Source of the DNA: Pseudomonas mendocina
GTDB lineage: Bacteria; Pseudomonadota; Gammaproteobacteria; Pseudomonadales; Pseudomonadaceae
Assembly: GCA_037482215.1 (NCBI GenBank)
Contig: CP148074.1
Location: 1,302,001-1,366,000 of the forward strand
Length of the DNA stretch: 64,000 nt
Reading direction: 5' to 3'
Part shown: positions 7,536 to 16,344 of the stretch, piece after piece
Numbering within the stretch: the stretch's first letter is position 1
Layout of the letters: every line of letters starts with the position of its first letter
The notes under the pieces: model-generated
Databases searched by the model: none
What the model was told of the DNA's origin: nothing
The model's input: only the letters and a program-made list of their open reading frames with translations
Position numbers and translations under genes: made by a program

Positions 7536-7595
7536 TTGTTTTGTTTGGTGGCTACGCAGGGACTTGAACCCCGGACCCCAGCATTATGAATGCTA
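7508..7595. repeat. att direct repeat, right copy
   Basis: This is the right copy of the 88-bp repeat at 28-115. Here it forms the 3' part of the intact tRNA-Met gene, so integration kept the tRNA functional. Confidence 0.93.
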
Positions 7596-7622
7596 TGCTC
7601 TAACCAACTGAGCTACGTAGCC
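7546..7622 (-). tRNA. tRNA-Met (CAT), elongator
   Basis: This 77-nt gene has a full cloverleaf and encoded CCA. The acceptor GGCTACG pairs with CGTAGCC, the D arm is AGCTCAGTTGGTTAGAGC, and the anticodon CAT is at 7586-7588 in loop TTCATAA. The G1-C72 pair and the D arm are those of elongator, not initiator, tRNA-Met. The element is integrated in its 3' half. Ile2 (CAT) tRNA is the alternative, but the body matches known Pseudomonas elongator tRNA-Met. Confidence 0.95.
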
Positions 7623-7842
7623 GAGTGGCGCGCATTTTCCTTATCTGGAGGGGGGCTGTCAACAGTCTTTTGCGATTTTTTTTACGGCTAATCAATTGCT
7701 TAGCAAATCAGGGGTTGGAAGCTGCGGCCAGCCAGCCTCTATCAACCTCTGTTACCGCTAAAGGATTCCATCCGGGCCCGGACGTAAGACTGGGCAGTGG
7801 TCCTTTATTAAATTGGTTCCAAACCCTTATGGAGCCATCACT

Positions 7843-9267
7843 ATGCTAGCCCCCACTGTCAGCCTCTGGATGGATCAGGCCGAGCACTTGCGTGTAGCGC
7901 GTAAGAGGGTGGAAGGGCCTCATGATGTGGATGTGGCGATTATTGGTGCAGGTTATACGGGGCTGTGGACGGCTTGGTACCTGAAGCAGCATTCGCCTGC
8001 GCTGAATATTGCGATTTTCGAGGCGCGGCATGTTGGCTATGGTGCGTCGGGGCGCAATGGCGGCTGGTTGTTGGGGCGGATTCTCGGAGAGGAGAAGATG
8101 CTGGCAGGCTGGTCAGAACCTGAGCGTAGTGCCTTGATGACGGAGCTGAAGGGCATTCCGGACAGGGTGGCGCAGGTGCTGGTGCAGGAGGGCATCGACT
8201 GTGGCTACCGCAAGGGCGGTGTGTTGACCTGTGCGGCTCGCTACCCTGAGCAGCAACAATGGCTGCTGGACGATTTAAAGGCTCTTTATGCTCACGGACA
8301 CAGTGAGGAGGATTACCGCCTGCTCAGCGCCCACGAGTTGAGCCAGCAGCTGCGCATGCATCAGGTATACGGCGCGATTTATTCACCGCATTGCGCGACG
8401 ATTCACCCAGCCAAGCTGGCCCTGGGGCTGGCGGCCAGTCTTGAGCGTAAGGGCGTGCGTATCTTTGAGAACAGCCGGGTCGAGGCGTGGGGCAAGGGCG
8501 TTCTGACGGTTGCCGGGCATCCGGTTTCGGCACGGTGGGTCGTGCCGTGTGTGGAGGGTTATGCGGCTGAAAGTAAAGCGCTGCGTCCCTATCAGTTGAC
8601 GGTGCAAAGTCTGCAGATTGCCACTGAGCCACTCAGCGCGTCGCAGTGGGATGAAATCGGTCTGTATAACGGCCAGGCGGCCCATGAGTGCAGTCGGCAG
8701 GTCACGTATTTTCATCGCAGTGCTGATGATCGCTTGGTGTTTGGCGCCCGGGGCAGTTATCGCTTTGGCGGCAAGTTGCGGGAGCAATTTCAGTTAACTG
8801 AGGCTGAGCTGAGTTTTCGTCGCAACTTGATGTTGGAGCTATTTCCGCAGCTGGCGAAAACCCCGATCAGCCATGGCTGGGGCGGCAATCTGGGGATGAC
8901 CCGGAATTTCCGCCCCTACATGCTCTGTGATGAGGCCAGTGGCGTGGCTTGTGCCGGTGGTTACGGTGGCGAGGGTGTTGGTGCCAGCTACCTGGCTGGG
9001 CGCACGCTGGCTGATTTGATCCTTAAACGCGATACGTTAATCAGCCGCGCTCCCTGGGTTGTGCGTAATCAGAGCTTGCGTAAGGCATTGCGCAGCTGGG
9101 AGCCGGAGCCTTTTCGTTGGCTGGGTTATAGCGCGGTGATCGCGGCATTCAGTTATGAGGATGCAGTATTGGCTGATCCGCGTAGCTCGGCGTTGCGGCG
9201 CAAACTCAGTAGCGCCGCAGCCGTGGGCATCAGCCGGTTGATGTCGCCGGAGTTCAAGGTGGGCTGA
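7843..9267 (+). CDS. FAD-dependent amine oxidoreductase (DAO family)
   Basis: This 474-residue flavoprotein is of the DadA/PuuB/OrdL type. The dinucleotide-binding motif is near residue 29 (VAIIGAGYTGLWTAWYL), followed by the GASGRNGGW flavin-contact motif. The C-terminal FAD segment reads GVACAGGYGGEGVGASYLAGRTLADL. Relatives oxidise the secondary or primary amines of polyamines, glycine derivatives or amino acids; the substrate is not readable here. ATG 7843 was chosen because GGAG lies 8 bp upstream, rather than an in-frame start at 7813. It is the first chromosomal gene right of the element and is alone on its strand. Confidence 0.85.
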   Translation: MLAPTVSLWMDQAEHLRVARKRVEGPHDVDVAIIGAGYTGLWTAWYLKQHSPALNIAIFEARHVGYGASGRNGGWLLGRILGEEKMLAGWSEPERSALMTELKGIPDRVAQVLVQEGIDCGYRKGGVLTCAARYPEQQQWLLDDLKALYAHGHSEEDYRLLSAHELSQQLRMHQVYGAIYSPHCATIHPAKLALGLAASLERKGVRIFENSRVEAWGKGVLTVAGHPVSARWVVPCVEGYAAESKALRPYQLTVQSLQIATEPLSASQWDEIGLYNGQAAHECSRQVTYFHRSADDRLVFGARGSYRFGGKLREQFQLTEAELSFRRNLMLELFPQLAKTPISHGWGGNLGMTRNFRPYMLCDEASGVACAGGYGGEGVGASYLAGRTLADLILKRDTLISRAPWVVRNQSLRKALRSWEPEPFRWLGYSAVIAAFSYEDAVLADPRSSALRRKLSSAAAVGISRLMSPEFKVG

Positions 9268-9270
9268 GGG

Positions 9271-9570
9271 TCAGTTGCCGCGCTTGCTGCTGATCTTGCT
9301 CAGGCGGCCGCCTTCGAATTGCAGGAAGTGGTACATGCCGTTACGCGGGCCATACGTCCATTCTTCCACTTTAACTTCGGTCCGAAAGCCATACTCGTCA
9401 CTGATTTCCTTGTAGCCCACGTGGTCTTGGCTGACTGGTTCGCCGCATTGATTAAAGACTTTGGCCGTTGAGTCGCCAAGGCTCACCAAGCCGCTGTTGC
9501 AGCGAAAAGTCGATGATGCCTGTGCGGCCAACGGCAGGCAAAGCAACAGGGTGCAGAGCAGGCGTTTCAT
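9271..9570 (-). CDS. DUF2845 protein, secreted
   Basis: This 99-residue exported protein has a clear signal peptide (MKRLLCTLLLCLPLAAQA, cleavage after QASS). The mature part has the DUF2845 pattern: FRCNSGLVSLGDSTAKV, NQCGEP, EEWTYGPRNGMYHFLQFEGGRL. Two cysteines probably form a periplasmic disulphide. Function is unknown. It follows a paralogue on the same strand after 17 bp and ends next to the convergent amine oxidoreductase. Confidence 0.85.
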   Translation of the reverse strand: MKRLLCTLLLCLPLAAQASSTFRCNSGLVSLGDSTAKVFNQCGEPVSQDHVGYKEISDEYGFRTEVKVEEWTYGPRNGMYHFLQFEGGRLSKISSKRGN

Positions 9571-9587
9571 GTTCAGTTCTCCAACTG

Positions 9588-9884
9588 CTAGCGGCTGCGT
9601 TTGCGTTCGATGTTGCGCAGCCGTGATCCTTCAAAGGTGAGGATGGTGAGCATGCCGTTATCCGGGCCGTACACCCACTCTTCAATGGGCGATTCGCGTC
9701 TATCGTAATTGCCGAGGGTGTAGCCGACCACATCACGGTAAGCCGGCTTTCCGCATTTTTTCTCGACTTCAAAACGGCGGTCGCCGACGCTGATCAACTG
9801 GCTGCCACAGCGCAAGGTGTCGGCCTGCGCCGATGTTGCGCTGGCGGCGGCCAGCAGCAACATCAGCCCGCAAGACTTATTCAC
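9588..9884 (-). CDS. DUF2845 protein, paralogue of its neighbour
   Basis: This 98-residue exported protein has signal peptide VNKSCGLMLLLAAASATSAQA, then LRCGSQLISVGDRRFEV, KKCGKPAYRDVVGY, and EEWVYGPDNGMLTILTFEGSRL. It has the same plan as the downstream gene: two Cys and E-E-W-x-Y-G-P. I placed the start at GTG 9884, which overlaps the end of the large upstream gene by 8 bp and gives a normal signal peptide. A start at 9947 would add an unlikely 21-residue extension. The pair is a tandem duplication. Confidence 0.82.
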   Translation of the reverse strand: MNKSCGLMLLLAAASATSAQADTLRCGSQLISVGDRRFEVEKKCGKPAYRDVVGYTLGNYDRRESPIEEWVYGPDNGMLTILTFEGSRLRNIERKRSR

Positions 9885-12864
9885 TGTCCAGATGCAGCGA
9901 AGTGGAAACACTGCCATCGCTGTTGGCCTCGGTTTGGCTTGATTCAATAATCAGCAGGCGCGTATCCGGCAGGCCGCCGCGTTCTACCAGGTAGTCCTTG
10001 ATTGCAGAAGAACGAGCGACGCCCAGCTGGCGTAGCAGCGTCTGGTTCTGTGCCCAAGATTGCACTACGGCATCACGCATTTTGGCGATGCGCTCTTCAT
10101 CTGGCAGTTCTTTCCACTCAGCTGGCGGTTGCTGCTTAAGACGGTTGCGGTAGATGCCTTCAAGGAGCACTTCTTTGTCGTCTTCATCCACGACGAGTTC
10201 ACGTGCACTGGCCGGGACCTTGTCACCACGGCGCTGGAGCATTTTGTACCAGGTGTTCTGGTATTCACGCTCAAGACGGGCAGAAGCAACCAGTGGGCCG
10301 TCAGTGCTGGCAGAGCTCTTGCCTTCGATTTCCAAGCGCAGTGCAGGGCGCTCTTTGAGGGCGCTGGCAAGGGTGTCGAGGGACTTCTGTGCGCTGCCAT
10401 CCAGCTCGGTGCTACCGGCGGCAAAGTTAACGCTGCCAAGGTCAACGTCGTTACCACCCGCTACCAGCCCGCCAATGAATTTAAACGGCGCTTGAGCAGC
10501 ACGTAGCACTAAGTTGCGCAGGGTCTGCCAGACAATGGGCATCACGCTGAACTCGGGGTTGTTCAGGTCGCCTGTCACCGGCAGGGAGATTTCGATATTG
10601 CCTTTGGTGTCTTTGAGCAAAGCGACGGCCAGGCGGATCGGCAGGTCCATGGCGTCCTTGCTTTCGACTTTATCGCCAAGCTGGAGGTTTTCCAGCAGCA
10701 GCTTGTTCTCGGCGTTCAGTTTGCCTTGCTCAATCTGGTAGTGCAGATCCAGGTTCAGACGGCCTTTGCGGATGCTGAGCCCGGCGAACTTGCCAGAGTA
10801 GGGCGTCAGGTTAGCCAGCTCGACGTTTTTGAAGTTGGTGGCGATATCCAGGCTGTTCATCGGGTCAAATGGCGTCAGTTTGCCCTTGATGGTCACCGGC
10901 GCGTACTTGTCGACCTTACCCTTGATATCCACAGCGGCGGCTTTAGGACTTTGATTGTCGAGGGTGCCGATCTGGCCGTTCATTTGGCCGATGGCTGTGG
11001 CGAAGTTAGGTTGCAGGCTGAAGTCGGCAAAGTTGGCCGAACCGTCCTGGATGCTGATCCCCCCTATGCGGATCGGCATCGGCTTTTCTGCGCTGGCTTT
11101 GTTGCTCGCAGGTGCTGGTGCAGAGCCGGAGCCTTTTTGCTCGACGACCAACTCGCTGAGGTTGGTGGTCATGTCTTCATTAATGATGAAACGCACGTAG
11201 GGTTGTTGCAGCTTGATCTGGTTGATGACCAAACCTTTACCGTGTTGGTAATTGATACCATCCACTTGCACTTGGCGCCACTTCAGCAGGTCGCGGTCCT
11301 TCAGGGTATCGAGGGTGTGCAGTTGGTTGATCTGAGCCTGGCCATCTACACTGAACGCCAACGGATCGGTGCTTTGCAGAGTGGCGTTGAGGTCGCTGCT
11401 GAGCATGCCGCTGCGCAGCTCAAGGTGGACAAATGGACTGATGTAAGACTGGGCCACACGCAGGTCAATATCGCGGGTGCTGACTTTGAGTTTGGCGGTG
11501 GTTGGGGTGAGCTGTACCTGACCTTCAGCGTTTAGTTTGCCGGTCTTGTTGACGCCGGTGTCGATCTTGAGGCCGAAAGGCGAGGTGCCAAGGCTGTCGA
11601 AGTCGGTGATGTCGATGTTCAGCGGGTACAGGTCTACAGCGGTTTTCGCACCATCAGCGCGGTCAGCCAAGTGCACGTTGTAGTCGCGCATCTGCACGTC
11701 TCGCAGGATGACTTGCCAAGGCTTTGCAGGCTCGTTGGTAGCCGGTTCAGCAGGGGCTTGTGATGCTTCTGTTTGAGCGGTGGCCGTGGCGTCGGCGTTA
11801 ACCGGTTCGGTTGCTTCACTTGCCTCGGTTTTGGCTGCCGGTTTTGCGGCGGGTTTGGCGGGCTGGCTGGCGAACAGTTTCTGCCAATCCAGCTGGCCAT
11901 CGGCCTCGCGGGCAGCCCAGGTTTCTAGTTTGTTACTGCGGATTTTGCCGAGGATGACTTGCTGCTTCGCCAGATCAACACTGGCTTCGCTGACCTCAAG
12001 GCTTTGCAGGCGCACAAGAGGTTTGTCAGCCGGGCTCTTGATGGCAAAGGAGCTTACTTTTACCTGAGTGTTATTCAGCAGTAATTCGGTGCCTTTAGAC
12101 AGATCCAGGGTGTAGTCGCTGCTCAGGTCTACCGAGCCGTCCTCAAGGACAAGCGGTACAGCGTCACGCACGTAGGGCCATACACCTTTAAGTTTGCCGT
12201 CGGTGATTTTCAGGTTACCGCTGGATTTAAATGGCACCAGACTCAGAGTGCCGGACCAGTCGATTTGTCCACCATAAGGGCCGCGGGCAACCAGATTCAT
12301 TTCAGCGTTGTCGTCTGGCAGGGTGCTGAGGTTGAACAGCTCGAAGCTCAGGTCGTCGTAGAGAAATTCGATGGGCTCACTGGGGCGTAGGTCTTGGAAG
12401 TGCAAGTTGCCGGTGGTGAGTTTGATACGCTCGATGCGCATCGGGAAAGGCTCGCTGGGCTCTTGAGGCTCAGTGTTTTCACTCGGCGGAATATTGAACA
12501 GCTTAGTCAGGTTCAGTGTGCCGTCTTTGTCGAACAGCACTTCTGTTTTCGGGCTGTCCAACTCAATGTTGGCGAGGTGCAAGAAACGCTTCCAGGCGCT
12601 GTCCAGTTGCAGGTCAGCGTACAGGCGCTCGAAGGCCACTTGCTGCTTGTCCGCTTCGCCTATGTTGAGCCCCCAAACAGTCAGTTCGAGGGTAAAGGGA
12701 TTGAGCTGGATGCGCTGTATTGATGCCGGTACAGCGGCGTATTCAGCCAGTTGCTGATTGGCGATGCGCAATGCAATACCAGGCAGAATCAGAAACCCCA
12801 GCAGGCTGTATAAACCGACTGCGATGGCGAGGGCGCTGGCGGCGCGTTTCAATCCTTTTGGCAT
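9877..12864 (-). CDS. DUF748 (AsmA/TamB-like) envelope protein
   Basis: This very large protein (995 residues) has one N-terminal membrane anchor (about 9-31, ALAIAVGLYSLLGFLILPGIAL) and long beta-rich repeats. It includes an Ala/Glu/Pro low-complexity linker at about 335-385 and DUF748 repeats such as MRIERIKLTTGNLHFQDL and IRIGGISIQDGSANFADFSL. Near the C-terminus is an OmpA-like stretch (VNFAAGSTELDGSAQKSLDTLASAL). AsmA-like proteins bridge the periplasm and are implicated in lipid transport; this role is family inference. Its stop overlaps the DUF2845 start, so the three genes form an operon. Confidence 0.85.
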   Translation of the reverse strand: MPKGLKRAASALAIAVGLYSLLGFLILPGIALRIANQQLAEYAAVPASIQRIQLNPFTLELTVWGLNIGEADKQQVAFERLYADLQLDSAWKRFLHLANIELDSPKTEVLFDKDGTLNLTKLFNIPPSENTEPQEPSEPFPMRIERIKLTTGNLHFQDLRPSEPIEFLYDDLSFELFNLSTLPDDNAEMNLVARGPYGGQIDWSGTLSLVPFKSSGNLKITDGKLKGVWPYVRDAVPLVLEDGSVDLSSDYTLDLSKGTELLLNNTQVKVSSFAIKSPADKPLVRLQSLEVSEASVDLAKQQVILGKIRSNKLETWAAREADGQLDWQKLFASQPAKPAAKPAAKTEASEATEPVNADATATAQTEASQAPAEPATNEPAKPWQVILRDVQMRDYNVHLADRADGAKTAVDLYPLNIDITDFDSLGTSPFGLKIDTGVNKTGKLNAEGQVQLTPTTAKLKVSTRDIDLRVAQSYISPFVHLELRSGMLSSDLNATLQSTDPLAFSVDGQAQINQLHTLDTLKDRDLLKWRQVQVDGINYQHGKGLVINQIKLQQPYVRFIINEDMTTNLSELVVEQKGSGSAPAPASNKASAEKPMPIRIGGISIQDGSANFADFSLQPNFATAIGQMNGQIGTLDNQSPKAAAVDIKGKVDKYAPVTIKGKLTPFDPMNSLDIATNFKNVELANLTPYSGKFAGLSIRKGRLNLDLHYQIEQGKLNAENKLLLENLQLGDKVESKDAMDLPIRLAVALLKDTKGNIEISLPVTGDLNNPEFSVMPIVWQTLRNLVLRAAQAPFKFIGGLVAGGNDVDLGSVNFAAGSTELDGSAQKSLDTLASALKERPALRLEIEGKSSASTDGPLVASARLEREYQNTWYKMLQRRGDKVPASARELVVDEDDKEVLLEGIYRNRLKQQPPAEWKELPDEERIAKMRDAVVQSWAQNQTLLRQLGVARSSAIKDYLVERGGLPDTRLLIIESSQTEANSDGSVSTSLHLDSE

Positions 12865-12962
12865 AAGACGTCGTCACTCCTGTACTAAACCTGCACGGAG
12901 TATGGCACGACCTCTGCCAGATGTGATGCCCCAATTTATTGGGGTATTCGGTGCGGATGGGT

Positions 12963-13979
12963 TCAGAATTTAAGAATCAGTGTCTTCAGCGGCGGCTGAC
13001 CGTCCAGGGATGGGAAGTCACTGGCCGGGGCAATAACCTGCCATTCCCGCACAGGGCGGCCGAGTTTTTCTGCGCAGCGCAGTACTTGCGTGCGCCACTC
13101 ATCCATAGGCACTTTTGCCAAGTTGTTGCAGCAGATCAGTACGCCGTCCTCGGCGGTGGCGAGGATGGCTGGTTTGAGCAGGCTTTGATAGTCGCGCAGT
13201 AAGTCGACAGTACCGAATGCACTCTTGGCCCAGGCTGGCGGATCAAGGAACACCAAGTCGAATTGGCGGGCTGCAAGACGTGGGTAATGCGGCAGCTTTT
13301 GTCCACGCCGTGCATTGATCGGCAGATCGGCCAATTGGCGAATCGCTGGGAAGTAATCGGACTGGATAAACTGCATCGCAGGCAACTCGGGGTTGAGCTG
13401 GCCGTTCTCTTTGCCCACAGCCAGATTGCCCTCGGCGAAGTCCAGATTGACCACCTCACGGGCACCGCCTGCCGCAGCACTTAAGCCGACGCCACAGGTG
13501 TAAGCGAATAGGTTGAGTACGGATTTGCCCGCGCTGTTTTGCTTGACCCAGCCTCGGGCATTACGCAGGTCGAGAAACAGTAGGGGGTCTTGCCCTGCGT
13601 GACGGCCACGCACGCGGTAATTCAGGCCCCACTCATGGCCGATCATATCGTCCAGTGCCGCTGGCTCAGGCTGGTAGACGCTGTCCGTGCGGTCGATACG
13701 GGAGTTGCTGCGCGAGCGGTCGTTATAGACCAGCAGCAGTGGCAGGTCGAGGTGCTGGCGGCAGGTTTCAGCAATCAGGCTGAGTTCGTCATTGGAGATG
13801 CTTTGGTGGAAGCTCTGCACCATCAGTTGCGGGCCGTAGCGGTCAACGGTTAGCCCACCTGCACCCTCCTGGCTACCGTGGAACAGGCGGTAGCAGTCGG
13901 TACCTTGTGCGTGCAGCTCACCCAGCAGGTTGTCACGATTATGCAGGGCGGCGCGCAGCGCCTGATTCAAGGAAGACAT
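12963..13979 (-). CDS. Class I SAM-dependent rRNA methyltransferase (RlmI-like)
   Basis: This 338-residue protein resembles RlmI/RlmK-type rRNA cytosine-C5 methyltransferases but lacks a full PUA domain. The N-terminal part has CYRLFHGSQEGAGGLTVDRYG. The Rossmann motif I is VLNLFAYTCGVGLSAAAGGA, acidic residue D follows in VVNLDFAEG, and the catalytic-loop motif IV is FDLVFLDPPAWAKS. The substrate nucleotide is not readable. It is a single gene, 98 bp upstream of the DUF748 gene on the same strand. Confidence 0.85.
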   Translation of the reverse strand: MSSLNQALRAALHNRDNLLGELHAQGTDCYRLFHGSQEGAGGLTVDRYGPQLMVQSFHQSISNDELSLIAETCRQHLDLPLLLVYNDRSRSNSRIDRTDSVYQPEPAALDDMIGHEWGLNYRVRGRHAGQDPLLFLDLRNARGWVKQNSAGKSVLNLFAYTCGVGLSAAAGGAREVVNLDFAEGNLAVGKENGQLNPELPAMQFIQSDYFPAIRQLADLPINARRGQKLPHYPRLAARQFDLVFLDPPAWAKSAFGTVDLLRDYQSLLKPAILATAEDGVLICCNNLAKVPMDEWRTQVLRCAEKLGRPVREWQVIAPASDFPSLDGQPPLKTLILKF

Positions 13980-14109
13980 GCGAGGCGCCTTGGACTGGAA
14001 AAGGAGAGGTGGGTAAGTTTATCAGAGTGCCGGCTGTGTGGACTGAGATGCGGGCTGTTTCGAGTCAGGCGCGGACTGTCTATAACGCTCAGCAATGAGC
14101 AAATAAAAA

Positions 14110-14132
14110 ATGCCGGCACTTAAGGCCGGCAT
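14110..14132 (-). terminator. Terminator downstream of thiolase gene
   Basis: ATGCCGGC and GCCGGCAT arms around a 7-nt loop are followed on the minus strand by six T (14105-14110). It begins 19 bp after the thiolase stop. Confidence 0.8.
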
Positions 14133-14150
14133 TTTTGCGACTGGGCTTGA

Positions 14151-15329
14151 TTAGCGCTCAATCGCCAGTGCTACGCCCTGACCACCGCCGATGCAGAGGG
14201 TGGCCAGACCCTTCTTGGCGTCGCGTTTGATCATCTCGTGCAGCAAGGAGACCAGAATACGGCAGCCCGAACCGCCAATCGGGTGGCCCAGGGCAATGGC
14301 GCCGCCGTTGACGTTGACCTTGCTGGCATCCCAGTTCAGTTCTTTGCCTACAGCCAGCGCTTGAGCCGCGAAGGCTTCGTTGGCTTCGATCAGGTCCAGA
14401 TCGCTCAGTTGCCATCCAGCTTTGCTCAGGCAGCGCTGCGTAGCGCCAACCGGGCCTATGCCCATGATGGCTGGGTCGACACCGGCATTGGCGTAGCTGG
14501 CGATTTTAGCCAGGACTGGCAGACCCAACTCAGCGGCTTTACTGGCGCTCATCAGCAGTACGGCGGCGGCGCCGTCGTTCAGGCTAGAGGCGTTACCGGC
14601 AGTGACGGTACCGTCCTTTTTGAAGGCTGGTTTGAGCTTGCTCAGGGACTCTGCGGTGGTACCTGCGCGTGGTTGCTCATCGGTGGCGAAAGCAACAGGG
14701 TCGCCCTTACGCTGTGGAATCATGATCGGGGTGATTTCATCAGCAAAGCGACCCGCTTCGATGGCGGCTACGGCTTTCTGCTGAGAAGCAGCAGCGAAGG
14801 CGTCTTGTTCTTCGCGGCTGATGCTGTACTTGTCCACCAGGTTCTCGGCAGTGATGCCCATGTGGTAGTCGTTAAAGGCATCCCACAGGCCATCGGTGAT
14901 CATGGTGTCGATCACTTTAGCGTGGCCCATGCGCAGACCGGTGCGGGCGCCCGGCATGACGTAGGGTGACAAGCTCATGTTTTCCATGCCGCCTGCAATT
15001 ACTACGTCCGCGTCGCCACAGCGAATGGCTTGGGCCGCTAGATGAAGGGCTTTCAGACCTGAGCCGCAGACCTTGTTCAGGGTCAGGGCCGGGACGGCAT
15101 GGGGCAGACCTGCGAGGATGGCCGCTTGGCGCGCCGGGTTTTGGCCCGAACCAGCCGTCAGTACCTGGCCGAGGATCACTTCGTCTACCTGTGCGCCGTC
15201 CAGCTTGGTTTGTTCCAGCAGGCGACGGATCACCGTAGCTCCCAGCTCTGGCGCAGGGATGTTCGCCAAGGAACCTTGAAAGCTACCAATAGCAGTTCGT
15301 GTGGCAGCAACGATAACGACGTCTTGCAT
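14151..15329 (-). CDS. Acetyl-CoA C-acetyltransferase (thiolase)
   Basis: This 392-residue biosynthetic-type thiolase condenses two acetyl-CoA to acetoacetyl-CoA, or runs in reverse. The acyl-enzyme cysteine is in [11 protein letters not shown] (near residue 88). The [17 protein letters not shown] box holds the active-site His, and the second Cys is in [11 protein letters not shown]. The length and [12 protein letters not shown] start are typical of AtoB/PhaA/BktB. ATG 15329 is chosen because family proteins begin at [12 protein letters not shown]; an upstream in-frame start adds 15 unmatched residues. There is no phaB or ato neighbour, so pathway assignment is open. Confidence 0.92.
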   Translation of the reverse strand: MQDVVIVAATRTAIGSFQGSLANIPAPELGATVIRRLLEQTKLDGAQVDEVILGQVLTAGSGQNPARQAAILAGLPHAVPALTLNKVCGSGLKALHLAAQAIRCGDADVVIAGGMENMSLSPYVMPGARTGLRMGHAKVIDTMITDGLWDAFNDYHMGITAENLVDKYSISREEQDAFAAASQQKAVAAIEAGRFADEITPIMIPQRKGDPVAFATDEQPRAGTTAESLSKLKPAFKKDGTVTAGNASSLNDGAAAVLLMSASKAAELGLPVLAKIASYANAGVDPAIMGIGPVGATQRCLSKAGWQLSDLDLIEANEAFAAQALAVGKELNWDASKVNVNGGAIALGHPIGGSGCRILVSLLHEMIKRDAKKGLATLCIGGGQGVALAIER

Positions 15330-15417
15330 AACGCAATCCTTACAGTGAAATGCGCCCCCAGGCGCGAAAGACAACTATGTTGGCATATGGGTTTGGCCAG
15401 CAGCCAGCATTTGATGG

Positions 15418-16302
15418 CTAACTTAAGTCGTAAGCGGCCATGCCCATGCGAGTTCGTGCACGGTGAATAGCGCCACTGCGAACGGCCCAGCGCAGTATTG
15501 GCGCCAAGCGGTTCACACCTGCTTGGATAAGGCGGCTGCGGGTCGGACTGATCTGCTGGTCGAGCATAGATTGTGCCCAAGCGGGCAACAGGTCGATACC
15601 TGCTTGCATGAACAGTTTGCCCATTGGTGCAGCCAGTGCACTGGGTGCCGGTGCATTGAGCAAAATGCGCAGAATCTCCAGAGAACGCTCATCGCATAGC
15701 AATTCGCTGCGCATGCGGCTCAGATAATCCTCAATTTCCCGGCGCGAACGGGGTATGTCGGTGGCACCGAGGCGTTCGGCAACCAGCGCGATTTCAGCGT
15801 AGTAGCGGTCTTGGTCAGCACCGGACAAGTGTGGGTTACGGTACCGCAGGTGCGCTTGCAGAAAGCTGTATACCTCGGCCACGTGCACCCAGGTTAGCAG
15901 GGTAGGATCACTGGCCGCGTAGGGCCGGCCATCCGGTGCGGTGCCGGTAACACGCAGGTGAATGGTCTTCACCTTGTCGATCAGCCAGTCTGCATCTGCG
16001 CGGGCGGCGAATGTGGTGCCAGAGACAAACTGGCCGGTACGGCGCAAGCGGCCGATCAAGTCTTCGCGGAAGTTGGAGTGATCCCAAACACCCGCCAGAG
16101 CCAGTGGGTGTAAGGCTTGTAAGAGCAGGGCGCTGATGCCGCCGATTAGCATGCTGGAAAAGTCGCCGTGGACTTTCCAGCACACTGAGTCCGGCCCGAA
16201 CAGGCCCGGATCACCCTTAGGGTTTTCGAAATCTATTTGCCCCAGTGCAACACCGCTGAGGCTTAACACTTGGCTTTCGATACGGCGGCGTAGCACTTCC
16301 AT
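15418..16302 (-). CDS. MpaB-type oxygenase (DUF2236)
   Basis: This 294-residue protein is of the DUF2236/MpaB-rubber oxygenase-like family. It shows KVHGDFSSMLIGGISALLLQALHPLALAGV, with the conserved His of the haem-binding family, then FVSGTTFA and the YAASDPTLLTWVHVAEVYSFL region. Members bind haem b and oxidise various lipophilic substrates; the substrate here is unknown. No signal peptide is seen. It lies 42 bp downstream of acs, on the same strand, and 88 bp before the thiolase. Confidence 0.85.
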   Translation of the reverse strand: MEVLRRRIESQVLSLSGVALGQIDFENPKGDPGLFGPDSVCWKVHGDFSSMLIGGISALLLQALHPLALAGVWDHSNFREDLIGRLRRTGQFVSGTTFAARADADWLIDKVKTIHLRVTGTAPDGRPYAASDPTLLTWVHVAEVYSFLQAHLRYRNPHLSGADQDRYYAEIALVAERLGATDIPRSRREIEDYLSRMRSELLCDERSLEILRILLNAPAPSALAAPMGKLFMQAGIDLLPAWAQSMLDQQISPTRSRLIQAGVNRLAPILRWAVRSGAIHRARTRMGMAAYDLS

Positions 16303-16344
16303 TCCAAACAGACTCGATCAACCACCGGGGCTACCCGGCATGTT

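Larger units (their letters stand above)
28..7595. mobile_element. Small integrative element in tRNA-Met (satellite-like)
   Basis: An element of about 7.5 kb is bounded by an 88-bp direct repeat (28-115, 7508-7595) made of the tRNA-Met 3' part and its terminator. It holds an integrase next to the left end, an AlpA-like HTH protein, a primase-type replication protein with a repeat block behind it, and an AT-rich inward-facing gene pair next to the right end. No structural, lysis, terminase, relaxase or mating-pair genes are seen. This gene set (int, small HTH, primase, cargo) is that of P4-like satellites and small replicating integrative elements; which of the two cannot be decided from sequence alone. 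The left repeat could also border another element lying outside the window. Confidence 0.88.
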
